Source: Hysterangium stoloniferum | Lineage: Eukaryota > Basidiomycota > Agaricomycetes > Hysterangiales > Hysterangiaceae | DNA length: 64,000 nt | NCBI GenBank assembly: GCA_015178975.1 | Contig: WHVD01000089.1 | Coordinates: 186,001 to 250,000, forward strand | Reading direction: 5' to 3' | In this document: positions 20,209 to 32,758 of the stretch, piece by piece | Layout of the letters: every line of letters starts with the position of its first letter | Position numbering within the stretch: the stretch's first letter is position 1 | The notes under the pieces: generated by a model | What the model was told of the DNA's origin: nothing | Database searches by the model: none | The model's input: the letters and a program-made list of their open reading frames with translations, nothing else | Made by a program: the position numbers and the translations under genes

Positions 20209-22002
20209 ATGCGTCCAACTCCTGTCGCAGCACCACCATCAAGTCTCCTCGCGAATTTCGACGAGGAGTTTGCCCGACTTCAATTAGAGGAGAACAAAAC
20301 AAGTAATACCATGCGTGTGGCTCTTAACCCTCAAGCTGTTAGTTTCGTTCCTGTCACATCTTCTACCAGATATACGTGGAAAAATCGAACAAACGCTGTG
20401 CCACAGAAGGTGTCACCGTTCCCAATGTATTCGTGGCAAGCTGCATCTCCAGGCGCCGTATTGTTTTATATTCGCGACGAAGGGCAGGCTAATGATGAAA
20501 TTGCAAAGCTAAGAGGGTAAGTTGTTGTTAGTTATCTATGCTTCACGACTCACGCATCTTTAATTAAACCCAGACCCCTGGGCTTTGACTTGGAATGGCG
20601 CGTTGTTTTTGCCAAAGGAGCACCAGAGCGGAAGGCATCCATCCTTCAAATATGTGATGATACCAGAATACTTGTTATTCAATTATCAGCGATGAATAGT
20701 ATGTCATGATATTACATTAATTCTCCATGGCCGCCCATAGTTTTCTCGTGTTAGATTTTCCTGTTAAGGTCAAGGTAAATAAACACCTCAATCCACCCTT
20801 ATATATTAACCATTGAAGGAGTTCCTAGCAAATCGTAGAATCGTCAGACGTAATCAAAATAGGCATCAATATTATTGGTACGCTGATCACAATACAAACT
20901 TTTCGTCTATCTCCTGAATGTTTTAATAACTAGGGGATGGGCGCAAGCTACAACGCGATTATGACATCGTTTCAAGCGGCTTACTCGAGTTATCACATCT
21001 AGCGAATTTCGTCGATCCTGTCCAAGTACCCACCAAGCGCATGATGTCCCTCCAGAAAGTCGTTGAAATATACACTGGACGCACACTCTGTAAGGGCAGT
21101 GTTCGTACATCAAACTGGGAGGACAACCTAACACAGGCACAGTTAGAATGTCAGTGATTCCGTTACGTATCCTATTTCCGAGAATTAACGTACGATGCTT
21201 TGTAGACGCTGCAAACGATGCACATGCTGCGTTAACTGTGTATAATAATTTGCTTCGAATGGCGGAGAAGAAGGGTTTAAATATCAAGCCTGTTCCAAAT
21301 GGAATGGGTATTAGTTATGTTTCGGGCCTGCCCATCGACGCCCTTGTGGGTACCACTACAGCTGAATCTACAATGGATATTGCTTCATCTTCCAAACCTC
21401 GCTCAAACTCATCCACATCTATTACTTTTTCTAAAATGATGATGAAAAAGAGGTCAAAGTCGTCTTCATCATCATCTTCATCGATGACATCGACGACGAC
21501 CGCAACGACAGGGACTACATCCCAATCTGGGCTGAAGTCAAATCGACACGTCTCAGCTGCTACATCTGTCACATCAGTGGACGACTCGAACTATGAATAT
21601 TTCATGGGCGGTCGCACATGGACAACAGACACGTTCCCACAGAACAACAGACCAGACTCGACGCCACCATTACCATCGAAACCGCCAGTCGCACTAAAAC
21701 CGCTATCTCCACAAATACGTCGAGCATATGAGCTATGGCACGTACAACAACTTGAAATACCTGAACTGTGCGGTGCACTACGGTCTCCTGATAATCCCCT
21801 CACTAGGGGGACTGTGATGTACGTGCACAAATCCCCGGTACATATTGTATTTCTATTTATGATTTTTTTTACCAGAAATTATGTTCTTAATGCTCTTAAA
21901 TCTGATAGATCTCTTGTTTATTCCCGGAAGAGGCTGAGACAACTGGTCAAGATGGATGATGTGGCTTGGGAGCGACATAGATGGTGGTTAGATGTACAGT
22001 GA
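20209..22002 (+). CDS. WRN-type 3'-5' exonuclease domain protein
   Basis: A DEDDy nuclease that removes nucleotides from DNA 3' ends. Exons by hand: 20209-20516, 20574-20698, 20755-20774, 20829-20877, 20934-21149, 21206-21818 and 21876-22002, 485 codons. Exo I is GFDLEWR, Exo II is IGINIIGDGRKL, Exo III is AANDAHAALTVY with the catalytic Tyr. A serine/threonine-rich low-complexity linker follows (about 21390-21560). No helicase domain, so it resembles stand-alone WRN-exo proteins. The third exon is only 20 nt. An upstream in-frame ATG at 20122 would add 29 residues, perhaps a targeting peptide; I prefer 20209 (ACCATG). Confidence 0.85.
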
Positions 22003-22250
22003 ATCACTCAAATATGTTGGTGTATTATGATTTTTTTTTCCATGATTTTGGACTCTATTAGTGTGACTTTTTTTCTGTTATAATGGGATGTGTACAAGCT
22101 GGATATCATTGATCGTTGAATGAAAGGTTCTTTGACCTTGGCCTGAACCTGCATAATATGTCGAATGAGTGGGTGTCTATGTACTCGGCGCCTACATTCA
22201 AAAAATCCCAATTTGGTCAATCACATCCAACAACACTTTGGACCTTCACG

Positions 22251-24446
22251 ATGCCCGACGCCTTCTTTGCTTCAAGCAAGAAGCGAAAGCGACTGTTGCA
22301 AGGGGGCGGCAGTCGTGGCGGTACTAGTTCAGGTGCATCCCGCAAGGCAGCCCGCACCAAAAATCACGCACAGGGGAAAAAGCCTGCGTCAAAAAAACGG
22401 GACGAGGAGCTCGAGTCGGATGGCTCGGGAAGTGATATTGATGATATGGACTTGAGGGCAGAGGCGGTGGACTCTCAGGCTAGTGATACGGAGGAGTTGA
22501 GGAATGAGACTCCGGCAGAGAAGAGGTTGAGGTTGGCGAAGATTTATTTGGAGAGTGTGAAGGAGGGACTGGGTACTGGTATGTAAACTCTTGTTTATCT
22601 TGTAATTTTTGTGCTAATTTGGTTGATAATTTAGCTGAGGGAGAGTTTGATGCTGCTGAGATTGACAGAAATATTATTTCGGCGAGGTTGAAGGAGGATG
22701 TTGTGAGTTGCACTTTGGACCTTTGATAATTTGCTCCCATGTGGATTTTTTTTTCTAGCTTGAAAATGCTGGGAAGACGCATATCTTTATCGCAAGCTCA
22801 GTAAGTTCATATCTATACCCTCCCAAAGTGCGAATCATACCAAACGCCACAGCTCTCACTCACCAATCCCGCCCCCTCCTGTCTTCGCTTAAAACCACAC
22901 CGTATGACGGTCACGTCTGCAATCATCTCCAATGACGCAACACGACTTTATACAGCCGGAAAGGAAGGCGGGATCGCCTGCAGCGATGTCGTCACCGGCA
23001 AACGCCTTTCGTACACACCTAAATTAAGACCGCAGGCTCATAACAAAGCCATCAGACGAAAGGGAAAAGGAAAGGCACCAGTTGATGGTAATGGTCATAG
23101 TGATGAGATTTTTGCACTTGCTATTAGTGGAGATGGGAAGTATCTGGCCAGTGGGGGGAAGGATCGGAAGGTGTGCGTTTGGGATGTTGATGAACAGGTG
23201 CAGGATAGAGGAGAGGAGAAAGAGGAAAAGAAATTGGTTTGGGTAAAGGAATTTGTGGGTCATAAGGATGGAATCTCAGTATGTGAATTCACACCGGCAG
23301 TTCACAAGCATACAAATCCATTCGTTTAGGGTTTATCTTTCCGAAAATCAACAAACATGTTGTATTCCTCCTCCTTCGATAGGACAATCAAGCTTTTCGA
23401 TCTCTCGCCGGGCGTCATGGGCTACGTCGAAACATTGTTCGGACATCAGGATTCTATTACGGGATTGGATAGTTTAAAAGGGGATACGGCTGTGAGTACT
23501 GGTGGACGGGATCGGACTGTTCGATTTTGGAAAATTACGGAGGAGACCCAGCTTGTCTTTCGTGGCGGAGGATCGGGAAAGTCGAAGTTGAGGGATATGT
23601 TAGAGACGGGGATTGAGGACGAAGAGGAGGCGGAGGCGGAGAAGAAGAAGAAGAAGGGTGCGGAAAATGAGAGGTGGATTGAAGGGAGTGTGGATTGTGT
23701 GGCTATGGTGGATGAACAGACGTTTATAAGCGGGGGAGACAGTGGGTGTGTTCTTGTTTTACATTTTAAATTTGTTTGTTGTAAGTCAACTCATCCCTCC
23801 CATTGCAGATCCATAAATTTATGGTCCATAAACAAAAAGAAACCCATCTTTACATGGACTACAGCTCACGGCTTGGAAGAAACTGAATCTACAACGGAAG
23901 GGACATTACGACGACCACGATGGATAATGAGTCTTACATGTCTACGATACGGGGACATGTTTGCATCAGGTCAGCTCATCCCGCTACACGACTTTTATTT
24001 CACTTGCTGATATCTTTGTCCGTATAGGTTCCTGGGATGGCCATATTCGATTATGGAAATTAGACCCCTCATTACGGTCTTTTGCCCGTCTCGGCTTATT
24101 GCCGGTCCCTGGGTTAATTAACTCCCTACAACTCACTTTGATCCCAAAGGAGTGGACATGTGATGATGCCTGGCCCCGACCACGAGAACCACAACCAGAA
24201 CCGCTGCTCAACGGTACTTCTTCCACAAGTGATACAGTTATGATTAACGGCAGCGAGCCCCGTACGACTCATATTGGCAACAATCCAAAATTGCCAGTGA
24301 AGTCGCGGAGTGGTAGTGAAGGTGTACTGCTTGTTGCGGCGATAGGACAGGAACCGCGGTTAGGCCGGTGGACAAAACTAAAAGGAGACGGTGTGGTAAA
24401 TTCGGCAGTGATATTTTCCATACGAAACCTGGCGTCAAATACATAA
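22251..24446 (+). CDS. rrp9: U3 snoRNP protein Rrp9 (U3-55K), WD40
   Basis: A nucleolar beta-propeller that binds the box B/C region of U3 snoRNA for 18S pre-rRNA processing. Exons: 22251-22578, 22635-22702, 22759-22800, 22853-23278, 23330-23745, 23809-23969 and 24028-24446, 619 codons. The N terminus is basic then acidic (FFASSKKRKR, SDGSGSDIDDMD), followed by the family signature ETPAEKRLRLAKIYLE. WD repeats include SGGKDRKVCVWDVD, SSSFDRTIKLFDL, STGGRDRTVRFWKI, SINLWSINKKKP and GSWDGHIRLWKLD, and the end has the typical IGQEPRLGRW. A long acidic/lysine insert (EEEAEAEKKKKK) lies between two blades. Confidence 0.93.
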
Positions 24447-24770
24447 TTTTTTTTACTACCCCGGGGTTTTCGCGATGAACGACAACATTGGTTTTACTGA
24501 AAATAGCTCGGCTAAACTATATAATTCGCCAATGTATGTACTTATAAACTACTTAACTAACACAGGCTCACACCTCAATAACAAGCAAGTTGTGTGTAAC
24601 TTTTACTTAAGTACACAGTAACAAACAAGAAAAGATCGTACAATGAACGAGTGTCACGCGAGCGTGACATACCGTTAAGGAAACAGTAAAAGGACCCGGA
24701 CAAATTACAGTCGTCCGAATCGTCTGTTGCAGTGAAAGGTCGTAAGGTGTAGGTCAACGTTTAACTCAGA

Positions 24771-27457
24771 ATGTCTACTGCGGCATTCCTCAATGCAGGG
24801 ATTGCTCCTGTGAAACCAGAGTAAGTTGGATTCTATAACCGCCTTCTATCACTCGCAGTGCTTATTCCAGCTCGTAGATTTATAATATCCACCAAAGCAC
24901 CTACGCCAGACGACGACGCAGCAGAAGACACAACCAACCCAGTTGATGAACAATTGGCGCACGATATCGAAGCCGATAGAGACGATGGGGAACCACCAGC
25001 CAAGAGACAAAAGTTGTCAGGAGCACAACGAAAGAAAATGGCGAAAGAGGACAAGAAGAAAGCCCGTGGGGCAAACAAGGCCAGAAAATTTGGAAAAGTG
25101 ACAGAGGAAGTTGAGCTTTGTCACAAACTTGCGTCTGGATTTCAATGTGATTTTGGGGCTAAGTGTGTTCTATCTATACTGACCCTGAGTTTTACTGATT
25201 TTATCTACTCCAAATAGATGCCGATATACCCATGGTATAAAGGCCTACTTGTCTACCAAATCAAAGGATATTAAACTCCCCTCAAGGGATATCTTATCGA
25301 ATGAACCTCCTTTCATACTTTCTCAAAACAACGCAGAAGTTGACCCCGATTTTTCTTCTATTGATTTCACGACAGTTTGCCCTGTCTTTGCAGAGACTGG
25401 TGCTTGTCGTGCCGGGTTCAAGTGCCGCTTTCTTGGAGGTCATGTTCGCAAAGTTCTAGAGGGACCAGGTGTAGAATTAGTGACAAATCCGCAACGCCAA
25501 GAGGGTTTGCGGTCTACCACTGTGGAATTAAACTACCTCGGACCTGGAACAAGCAAACAAGTGCGCACAAAGCAGGTGCGTGTGTTACATCTTCTGTATA
25601 GCCTGCCTTACTGATCTCAATCTATCTCGAATGTAGTACCCGACACCAGTTGCAGATGAATATTTGAAGTTCTTGCAGGAGCAAAAACCGCCTGTTAAAA
25701 AGGACGCCAGTCTCGCTGAAACACTTGGCGACGATGATAACAAAGTTACATCTACGATGACGTTTGACGAGGCGCAGACGGATACACCAGACGTCCCCTT
25801 ACGCCCCATTGAAAAGAAACGGCTAAACTGGCGGGGAAAGACTTGTATGAGTCTCCTATTGGTTCTTTTCACTCACAACTGACTTTCGGGTGGCCGTAGA
25901 TCTGGCACCTTTGACAACAGTGGGAAACTTGGTGAATCCCATATTATTCATTGCATTATGATTCTGGTACACTGACTCTTGCTGCTTCAGCCATTCCGGC
26001 GACTCTGCACAACATTCGGTGCCGATATCACGTGTGGAGAGATGGGGCTTGCTACCTCATTTTTGAGCGCGTCAAGAGAAGAATGGTCGTTAGTTCGTCG
26101 ACATCCCTCGGAGAAAACGTTTGGAATTCAGCTTGCTGGAAATAAACCTGCAACGCTCGTTCCTACTGCGGAAATTATGGCCAAAGAATTCGCGGGAAAC
26201 CTTGATTTCGTCGATTTAAATTGTGGATGTCCAATTGATTTGATTTTCAAGAATGGCGCGGGATCGGCTTGTATGTTCTATGCGACGTTGCTTATGGTCA
26301 TGTAGGACTTAACGTCTGCGCAGTGCTAGACCAACCTGGGAAACTGGGTAAAATCCTTATTGGAATGAATAGAGCACTTGGGGACATCCCATTAACACTG
26401 AAGGTGCGAACTGGCGTAAAAGACGGTCGGAATACGACACATCGGCTGATGCATCGTGTCGGTCGGGAATGGGGCGCAAGTGCTATAACAGTGGGTTTTA
26501 TGGGTTGTGTGTTAGCATTTACCACTATATTCCAACTTTACACTTAGATTCATGGAAGGACAAGGCAACAGCGCTATACGAAACTAGCTGACTGGGATTA
26601 TATAAAGCAATGTGTTGAGAACCTTCGACAGTCCGTGGAAGATGATGACTGTAAGTGGTACTGATGCCAAGCACGCTGTGACCCCTTGTGTTAACATCGC
26701 ACCAGTGCCTCCGATTCCTATTTTTGGTGGAGGTGACTGCTATTCATCAGAGAGCTATTGGGATGCCGTGGAATCTACCGGCGTGGATGGCGTGATGGTT
26801 GCGCGTGGTGCTCTCATTAAACCATGGATTTTCACTGAGATCAAGGAGCGTAGAGAGTGGGACATAAGCTCAAGAGAACGGCTTAACATTATTAGACAGG
26901 TATGAATGAGCACCGCTCTGCTTGCGAAGTCCCGGATGCTTACCATTACCATTGTGATAGTATGCTGAATATGGGCTCAAGTATGCCACACGATTTTTAT
27001 TTATTTATTATTGAGGAGAACTAATCACTCCTTCTGTTACAGTCACTTCGGTTCCGACACGGCTGGTGTGAACACGACGCGCCGTTATCTGTGCGAAGCG
27101 TTATCGTTCCAGTACCGGTATATCCCAATAGGTCTTCTTGAACGATTACCAGGAAGATTGAACGATCGTCCACCGACGTTCCGTGGCCGAGATGAACTTG
27201 GTACGTGGAATCGTTTACGTAGCGCCTTGCACTTATTGACATATTGTTGCCTTCCTTCGTTGTATCTGGTGTTTCTGATTTTCTTTCTGACTTTGTTCTC
27301 CTCCATATTGGGTTATGGAGAAACAATGCTGGCAAGTGGGAACAGTCAAACATGGGTGAAGCTGTCGGAGATGTTCCTTGGCCCAGCGCCAGAACGATTT
27401 ACCTTCACACCGAAGCATAGGAGTAATGCACACGGTAGTGAAGAGGCGCAGGGGTGA
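24771..27457 (+). CDS. dus3: tRNA-dihydrouridine(47) synthase Dus3
   Basis: Reduces uridine 47 in the variable loop of tRNAs, using FMN and NADPH. Twelve exons by hand: 24771-24820, 24878-25162, 25218-25575, 25637-25844, 25900-25931, 25991-26270, 26324-26490, 26548-26650, 26706-26899, 26961-26980, 27043-27200 and 27321-27457, exactly 663 codons plus stop. Two CCCH zinc fingers come first ([20 protein letters not shown] and [16 protein letters not shown]). The TIM barrel follows with [19 protein letters not shown], the active-site [26 protein letters not shown] and [14 protein letters not shown]. The last part is the helical domain. One exon is only 20 nt. Starts 325 bp after Rrp9 on the same strand. 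Confidence 0.93.
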
Positions 27458-28712
27458 TTACAACACTAATGTTGAGAAGGATGTTCAGTAGGAAGGTGGA
27501 TGGTGTAATATCTGCGAGTGACGATACGCAGAGGTGAGGTTGGCTCGATAGCCGAGTAGCGCATGTCTGGTGTATAAAAAAAATATTAATTTCGAAAAAT
27601 AAATTACAGAGACCTCGAAGAGAAATCATGTAAAGCCAAATTTGCGAATTACATAAGTCACACGCAAAATGTCCCTATCAAAACCGTAGCCCGTAGAACT
27701 CCGGCGAAGAGCCAGCTGACGACTATAGCGAGCAGGCCGAAGCTACCGTGCCTCTACTTATACGCGCTCCATAAAAAAAACGAAGAGAATTTGACGGGTA
27801 CTCTATCTTAAATGCTTAAAATATCGTGGACAATTCTTAAGATGAAAATGTGAACGTTGCAAGGGGACAAAAGTGATTTGTGAAGGAAAGTAGCGGTTAA
27901 CCGACCTAATATGAGTGAAAACATTAATTGCCCTTTCCATTACCAAGATACCTACACCAAAGACAAAGGGTGTTGGGCAGGAAATGGCGGGATGAAGTAG
28001 GTATAAAATATATGGGCGGGTAAAAGTTAGGTAGAGTTCGGCTGTAGGGTTTGTAGTAGCCTGCCGAGCACATCCGTTGGAGATTATAATTCCTTTCTTT
28101 CCTTTTATTTTCTCTCCCTTTCTTGGCCTTTTTTCTTTTTTTTTTTTTTCTCTTTGGCTTTTTTTTTCCCGATAGTAGTCAGCAGACATCTATCACTTCG
28201 CCGAAAAGGATGTATTTTATAGGTATACCACCATTGTGGCTCGAGTCCTATCGCATATTTGGTGGACCACCGCAAATTTCACAACTAATTTCCGTGGATT
28301 ATTTGGACATGGCACCCCTCGTATCCATGTGACCCGCCTGTAAAAGAGGACTCGTGACCATTATATCTAAATTAGGGTGAATCTCTACAGATCACGTGTT
28401 CGTTCCTTTAAGCGGTAGGCCTACGGCCAGCCCGCCATGACGTGAACAATACCGAAGGGAAGACTTCGCATATAGTACGCTTATATACAGATACTAGTAT
28501 TAAGTGAATTAGACCGAACCTAAGTATGCACATGCGACGGCCGTGCACATGTCCACCTAGAACCAGACAAGTATCATTAAAGGAAGCCGAGCTCCGAAGT
28601 ATTGAAACTCTTAATCGTGCCAGACACTCGTGCTCCCCTATCTATTGTCCGGCCACGTTCTCGCTGAATTGACGTTCACTGTAAACCTCACTTCAACATC
28701 ACTCTTGCAGAC
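27458..28712. other. Intergenic, no gene seen
   Basis: No ORF with family resemblance. A pyrimidine-rich tract at about 28085-28170 (runs of 8-14 T) may be promoter-associated or simple sequence. Confidence 0.5.
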
Positions 28713-29666
28713 ATGATCCCAAACCAGACGTCGCACAGACGATCATCGTCATTCCGGCCCTCCTCGTTTATATTCAAGCCTCATACCTCCAATGCAAACC
28801 TGCCACCCTCACCCAAAGAGAACGACGAAACCTCCACGATCAACAGCAACCCGCCCAACAAAGACGAGACTCAACCTCCACGCCGCCCTAGCGGACACGG
28901 CCAACTACAACCAAGACACACGAGCGTTCGAATCCCACCCAATACGTCGCCTGACATTGCACAAAACTGGCTAACAACCCCGCCATCTCCCATCCAACAA
29001 GCCGCCGCCCCACCACGCTTCTCGCGTGCAGGTATCAAGGGTGTGGTCATGCCCGTGAGGGCAGAAAGATCGCTGAGTCTCGTGGATCTACCGGAGGGAT
29101 ATGGTGAAGCGGTCGGCGGTGGTGGCGAGGATGGTGTGCCGTTGAATGAACTGGAGCTCGAGCCGAAGCGAGTGGGTCCACTGCAGCGTGCGCTCAGTTC
29201 GCATTCACAGATGTGGAAGACGGCTCAGCAACCGAGGCTTAGTGAGGGTGACGATGGTCAATGTCAAGGTCAAGGTCAAAATCAAGGTCAAGGTCAGGGT
29301 CAAGGTCGACGACAGGGAATAGTCTCTGCCCTGGGAAGAGGGCTCAGTCTTGGTTCGGTGCGGAGACTGAAGAGTACTAGTAGGATGAGAAGTTCAAGAA
29401 GGCGAAATACGACGGGTGAAGACGCAGCTGTTAGGGCAAAAACTAGACCACATGGCCATCGTCAGGAGACATGTGGTTTTATAGGACAAAAAGAGAGTGC
29501 ATCCATTCCAGAAGAGACCTCATCCATTCGAGATGAAGATAACCCCTCCCTTCAACTTGAAGCGAACGCGTCCCTGGAAGTTCTACATGCAGGAACAGGT
29601 TCCAGTTCAAAACTTGTACGGAAGTGGTCTTGGCAAGGACTTTTGAAGAGGGTTGGTAGGATGTAG
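28713..29666 (+). CDS. Uncharacterised disordered basic protein
   Basis: Single-exon, 317 codons, starting MIPNQTSHRRSSSF after TGCAGAC. Low complexity: serine, proline and arginine-rich, with a glutamine-glycine repeat (QGQGQNQGQGQGQG, near 29262-29310). Two ordered short motifs: NWLTTPPSP followed by PPRFSRAGIKGVVMPV, and a C-terminal KWSWQGLLKRVG. Both recur in the protein at 32759-34545, so the two genes are probably paralogues or share a docking module. No catalytic domain seen; function unknown. Confidence 0.7.
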   Translation: MIPNQTSHRRSSSFRPSSFIFKPHTSNANLPPSPKENDETSTINSNPPNKDETQPPRRPSGHGQLQPRHTSVRIPPNTSPDIAQNWLTTPPSPIQQAAAPPRFSRAGIKGVVMPVRAERSLSLVDLPEGYGEAVGGGGEDGVPLNELELEPKRVGPLQRALSSHSQMWKTAQQPRLSEGDDGQCQGQGQNQGQGQGQGRRQGIVSALGRGLSLGSVRRLKSTSRMRSSRRRNTTGEDAAVRAKTRPHGHRQETCGFIGQKESASIPEETSSIRDEDNPSLQLEANASLEVLHAGTGSSSKLVRKWSWQGLLKRVGRM

Positions 29667-29930
29667 TATTGCATAATATGTATGTTGTCTTGAATGCTTC
29701 TGTTGACTGTGCCCAAAATGGTGCCTATGACTCTCTTAGTGCAGTAGTACGAGTTGTTCCTGGATAGTATACGATAAGCAAAAGAGGGCTTTAACACTGA
29801 ACATTCAAGGCATTTCATTCATGAGAGATTGTTTAAAATGTCAATAATAGCAGCAGCAATTAAAAGAGAAGAAAAGGCACAAAAACAAAGCAGGATATAT
29901 TCAACCATTGAAAATGGCACAAAATTATAT

Positions 29931-30001
29931 TCCGACACGGGGAATCGAACCCCGGGCTATCGCGTGAGAGGCGATAATGTTAGCCACTACACCATATCGG
30001 A
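29931..30001 (-). tRNA. tRNA-Glu (CUC)
   Basis: The minus strand starts TCCGATATGG and ends GTGTCGGA, with acceptor arms TCCGATA and TGTCGGA pairing. The anticodon stem ATCGC/GCGAT holds the loop CTCTCAC, giving anticodon CTC. The T arm CCGGGGTTCGATTCCCC contains the B box. A TTTT follows downstream on the minus strand as Pol III terminator. No intron. Confidence 0.95.
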
Positions 30002-30027
30002 GGTAACTTCCGCCGATGCATGAGATG

Positions 30028-30149
30028 AACCAAGGGTCAGGGTATACCAGACGGAAAGATATGTTGTTACAGCGCAGCTAAATTCACTCGACCTAGGAGA
30101 TCAACCAAGGGTCAGGGTTTACCAGACGGAAAGATACATGTTTACAGCG
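30028..30149 (+). repeat. Direct repeat of 47 bp next to tRNA-Glu
   Basis: AACCAAGGGTCAGGG followed by an ACCAGACGGAAAGATA core occurs at 30028-30074 and again at 30103-30149, 75 bp apart, about 90% alike. Nothing coding. It could be a tandem duplication or the scar of an element inserted beside the tRNA. Confidence 0.7.
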
Positions 30150-32758
30150 TGCTGGATAGCTAGTCAATATCTTCAGATGCCCCTAGTTGTCTATGTCAAT
30201 GTGACGCGCCAGCACGGAGAACAAATAAAAATAACGCAACCACCGGGTCAGAGTGAGCAAGCCTGGTATTAGGGTTCGAAACCATACTATGTGGTACTGA
30301 ATACTGATCTTGCAGATTAAGTTTTGGGGCATCCGTGAAGTACCTGAAATGTGATGTATGGACCATTTGCAGTGGCGACTAGGTATTGGACTAAATACTT
30401 GCTGATGAGATCCAGTTAACTAATAAGCTATTGCAACACGAACAGCACAAGACTGGAAAACTGGCCATCCTCAAGGAGCACCCTCCCGGTCATTAACACG
30501 TGTATCGACTGCATGTAGCACCGGATGAGACACAGGGTCCAGGACATGTAGATGAACGGATGAAAGTCGCCGCACGATTAGTATGACCACCACGTTGCAC
30601 AGAAAAGAGCGTAAAATTATCAACGATTAAGGATTATTGCACGAAAAGCAGGAAGTAGCACGTGGGACTGCAAAAGAGGACAAGGACGATACTGGCATCA
30701 CATCGGAATTGGTACGTATGAATGTTGATGCCACGTCGATCATGGTGGAGATACGAAGAAAGAAGGGGATAGTAATTCGGACAGATCCTCTGTACTTTTA
30801 TTACTATTATCGAGCGCCGATTATGTAGGATCGTGACGGGATTGCTCGAGAACTCTCGTTCGCTATATGCAATCCTCGATTGGTTTGCCTACCTATTGCC
30901 TCGTGTTTGCCTGGTTGGTATGGATTTAGCAATAGGCAGGTTGCAGACGGTTGATCGACGGTGATAAGAATCAGTGTTCAGGAATACAAGACATACTCCG
31001 GAATAGTCATTCGCAATGGAGTCGATTCCGTTCAAATAGAAATGCAGGACCAGTATGTATTCACAACGATGCTCGCCATGATGTGCCAAAACTCGACATT
31101 ATGGGAGCTGTAACTGGACATCTAGCGCGTTGACAGGTGAGTGCAAAAAAAGGGAGAACATCCGAAACATAAAGTTCGAAAGTCACGTAAATCGAACTCG
31201 TTCTTCTTCCGGTGCATGTGATTCTACCGATAATTTGGAAGTGTCTCGGAATGGAGCTTTCGATAGGGTGGGCATCGCGCAATATCAAGGGTTGGGTGTG
31301 ACAAACACAAGTCTACCATGATCAAGAAACTGAGGTCAGTGGAAGAAACGAACCTCACGGGAATGTAATTGCATATAAGCTAGGTTCTAGACAGACGTCG
31401 GTGATAGGTGCAATAACATTTCCCGGGGGGGTTGACCAACAATTAATGACGCTCTACGCGCTGCAGGCCGGAACAGTACCGGAGAAGATCGACATGTTGT
31501 TATACCGGGATGCGCATCTGTTAGTCTAATGAGAGAGCGTCTTTTCGTTGCCTGGATAAAGAAACGGATAGTGCGGGAGCGACAACACGCGGTTTGGGTG
31601 ATACATGGTTGTTGCGTGAGTCAAACCCTTGATAATGTGAGTAGATGGAAAATCATTATGTAGAGATAATGATACCTTTATCAGTTACGTAAATTCCATC
31701 ACGCTGATTTCAACCTGGGTGGTGTAGCCTTTGTGGTCTGCCAGTGTTCGAAACGGCGATGCTGGAAGGAAGGACGATGTTTGAGCTACTCATTAGGAAA
31801 TTTTGACAATTCCCTTCCGAAGACGCGTTATAATTTTCCCGAACTTGCTCCAATGTGCCCTGGTCAGGGTTTCAGAAACACTTTGGCAGGCACTTTGGCA
31901 TATTCCGTGATGAATACGAGGGTAAATGCAATGGGGTACAGTGGTATTATGGACTAGCAGAACACATGGAAAGCCAAGATGAACTTGTTGTCGCTGTTAT
32001 CGTTGTCGCTGTTGTCGTTGTCGCTGCTGTCGTTGTCGCTGAAGTTTTGTCGTGAGCCAAGTTGTGACTCGGACAGTCACGACGATAGCAAACTCGCTAT
32101 CCACAACATCGACATCGCGCACAACAGTTTTACTCGTTTGATCGTTGAGGTTGACTGCACTTGAGCGAAGTTGATCCGATCAATTATATTATGAACGATG
32201 CTTCAGTTGGACCTGTTCCAGACTGCATCGCCGCCCTCGCTTATCTTATTCTGGTCTGACGATTCTGACAACGATGATCGTACGCGAAATCACAAATCTT
32301 ATATAGGTAAATAAACTTGTTTACTGACTTGGTTCTGATAGGTGTTTATGTGGCACATTGTAAGCTCATTTGATTATCATCGTTATAATTACCTCAACTT
32401 ATATGATATCGTGACAGGCTCCGTAGGTGCCTAGTCCTGAGCTCAGCTCTTATCCACTCTTGTCAAAAACACCCTCGAATTCTCGATGGGTCTGCCGGCC
32501 TGAACAGTACCGTCGTTGCCAACCCCATCGCCCAAACCATTTTATCTTGGCATATAACTATCCTTGCCACCGTTCAAACCGCGTTCCTGATCTATACTCA
32601 ATAGTTGCCTTGACGCTTTGGCATTCCTTTCGAGGAAAAGGCGAAGAGTACTCTTGATCCTCTTTCCTTTCTTTGTTTCACTTCTTTTTCTCGACACATT
32701 CCTTATTATATATTAATTGTTCTTTCCACCTCAACGTCAACTTACACCCACCTCCATC
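30150..32758. other. Intergenic, no supported gene
   Basis: Only short frames without resemblance to known families. Contains a tandem repeat of GTTGTCGCT-like units at about 31985-32042. A pyrimidine-rich promoter-like stretch precedes the next gene (32655-32758). Confidence 0.5.
31985..32042 (+). repeat. Short tandem repeat, GTTGTCGCT type
   Basis: About six units of a 9-bp motif alternating GTTGTCGCT, GTTATCGTT and GTTGTCGTT in 58 bp. Confidence 0.75.

Noticed and set aside
21315-21572. Acidic minus-strand ORF
   Set aside because: Complement of the serine-rich linker of the exonuclease gene.
30150-32758. Possible spliced gene
   Set aside because: Some GTGAGT and CAG sites exist but no exon chain gives recognisable or lengthy protein.
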